DNA of 7,477 bases from an uncultured Bacteroidales bacterium (lineage in GTDB: Bacteria; Bacteroidota; Bacteroidia; Bacteroidales; Paludibacteraceae). The DNA is taken from contig CALCGR010000105.1 in assembly GCA_937901025.1 (NCBI GenBank), forward strand, positions 1 to 7,477, written 5' to 3'. The first letter of the stretch is position 1, and every line of letters starts with the position of its first letter. The notes beneath the pieces are model-generated. The model was not told the DNA's origin. It did no database searches and saw only the letters and a list, made by a program, of their open reading frames with translations. Below are positions 6,811-7,477 of this stretch, piece by piece. The position numbers and the translations under genes were made by a program.

Positions 6811-7477
6811 TTATCGTTTAATTATTATTCCTATTATTATGGGTGCTCCGAACAGTGCGGACATAGTGCTAATCGGTAGCGGGTAGGTGCTCAGCGAGCA
6901 GATGATATCGCATGCCAACAGCAGGTTAGCGCCTATCAATGCACAAGCCGGTATGATGATGCGGTGATTACTGGTGCGCATCAAGCCTCGTGCTATATGT
7001 GGCACAGCCACTCCCACAAAAGCAATCGGTCCGCAGAAAGCGGTGATACCGCCCACCAGCAGTCCCGTAGCCAACACAATAGCCCAACGGATGGACGAAA
7101 CCCGTATGCCCAATCCTTGCGCATAATCCTCTCCTAAAAGCAAACCGTTCAGGGGTTTGATAAGTCCTATCGCTACGATGATACCCACTATCGTAATGGG
7201 TAGCAAGTAGTGCAACTCCTGCCATCCTACGCCCTGCAACGAACCAAGCGTCCAAACGATAAACAGTTTGAGGCTGTCGGGATCGGCGAAGTTCTGTATC
7301 ACACCTACCAACGCACTCGCTATCGCTCCCACCATCATTCCTACAATCAGCAGGGTCACATTCGAGCGTATCCGCCGAGCGATAAGAAGCATGAGCAGCA
7401 GCACTATAGCGCTACCTGCGATGGCAGCTAGCGCAGTTGAGAGTTGAGAGTGTAGAGTGTAGAGTAGTTGAGAGTTG
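6811..7477 (-). CDS. FecCD/BtuC-family ABC transporter permease, 5' end outside window
   Basis: Membrane subunit of an importer for ferric siderophore, heme or cobalamin; the substrate cannot be told from this fragment. Only the C-terminal 221 residues are visible, against about 330-340 for the family. The frame is open to the right edge (first full codon 7476-7474), so the GTG at 7404 is not the true start. Hydrophobic helices are evident, with the family text IRSNVTLLIVGMMVG (36-50), the ATPase-coupling segment LLLGEDYAQGLG (112-123) and the hallmark FCGPIAFVGVAVPHIAR (147-163). It ends GAPIIIGIIIKR. Visible residues 1-14 are encoded by a heptamer repeat just before a transmembrane helix. 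No ATPase gene follows: secA begins 1 nt later. The ATP-binding and substrate-binding partners must be elsewhere, perhaps upstream beyond the edge. Confidence 0.93.
   Translation of the reverse strand, partial: NSQLLYTLHSQLSTALAAIAGSAIVLLLMLLIARRIRSNVTLLIVGMMVGAIASALVGVIQNFADPDSLKLFIVWTLGSLQGVGWQELHYLLPITIVGIIVAIGLIKPLNGLLLGEDYAQGLGIRVSSIRWAIVLATGLLVGGITAFCGPIAFVGVAVPHIARGLMRTSNHRIIIPACALIGANLLLACDIICSLSTYPLPISTMSALFGAPIIIGIIIKR
7436..7477. repeat. Heptamer repeat array inside the permease gene, reaching the window edge
   Basis: Read on the plus strand: GTTGAGA (7436-7442), GTTGAGA, GTGTAGA, GTGTAGA (to 7463), a 3-nt GTA, GTTGAGA (7467-7473) and GTTG cut by the edge. The permease is read from the complementary strand, where the units TCTCAAC and TCTACAC have no stop codon in any frame. 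They give a polar Ser/Gln/Leu/Thr/Tyr/His stretch. The array continues beyond the window to an unknown length. Confidence 0.85.

Noticed and set aside
7402..7404. GTG as the start of the permease gene
   Set aside because: The frame is open to the window edge and the family needs roughly 110 more N-terminal residues, so this is an internal valine codon.

Overview
The window comes from a member of the Bacteroidota, most likely order Bacteroidales. The reasons are the ~1100-residue SecA with a Gln/Ala-rich linker and C-terminal zinc motif, an outer-membrane DUF3078-type protein, an Lgt and FecCD permease that read like Bacteroides homologues, and weak or absent Shine-Dalgarno sites. This placement rests on remembered family sequences; no search was run.

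The DNA is almost entirely coding. On the left, on the + strand, fmt (9-941) overlaps a small HD-domain hydrolase gene (922-1467) by 20 nt. Everything else is one tight minus-strand run, read right to left: a FecCD-type ABC permease cut by the right edge (6811-7477), secA (3483-6809), lgt (2614-3483) and a DUF3078-like outer-membrane protein gene (1435-2598). Its junctions are 1 nt apart, a 1-nt overlap (TAATG) and 15 nt apart. The two gene sets converge, and the last genes overlap tail to tail by 33 bp. No RNA genes, CRISPR arrays, transposons or gene-free stretches over 300 bases were seen. No promoter or terminator could be defended.

Functionally, SecA and Lgt form an export pair: SecA drives preproteins through SecYEG and Lgt adds diacylglycerol to prolipoproteins. 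The DUF3078 gene behind them encodes a signal-peptide-bearing protein that would use SecA. Fmt formylates initiator Met-tRNA. The HD protein is a metal-dependent phosphohydrolase of unknown substrate. The permease belongs to an iron-siderophore, heme or cobalamin importer.

The unusual layer is short tandem repeats inside or at the edges of otherwise conserved genes. Heptamers of the TTGARAG/TTTAAAG type supply the lgt stop codon and apparently the DUF3078 TTG start codon. Heptamers of the TTGAGAG/TGTAGAG type lie inside the permease reading frame, in their stop-free orientation. Three TACCCCCC octamers lie inside the fmt C-terminal domain; they make a four-run G-quadruplex motif on the template strand and are followed by a GC-rich hairpin. 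Gain of one octamer would join the fmt frame to the downstream HD frame. These repeats are the best candidates for something undescribed here. No new multi-gene system is evident.
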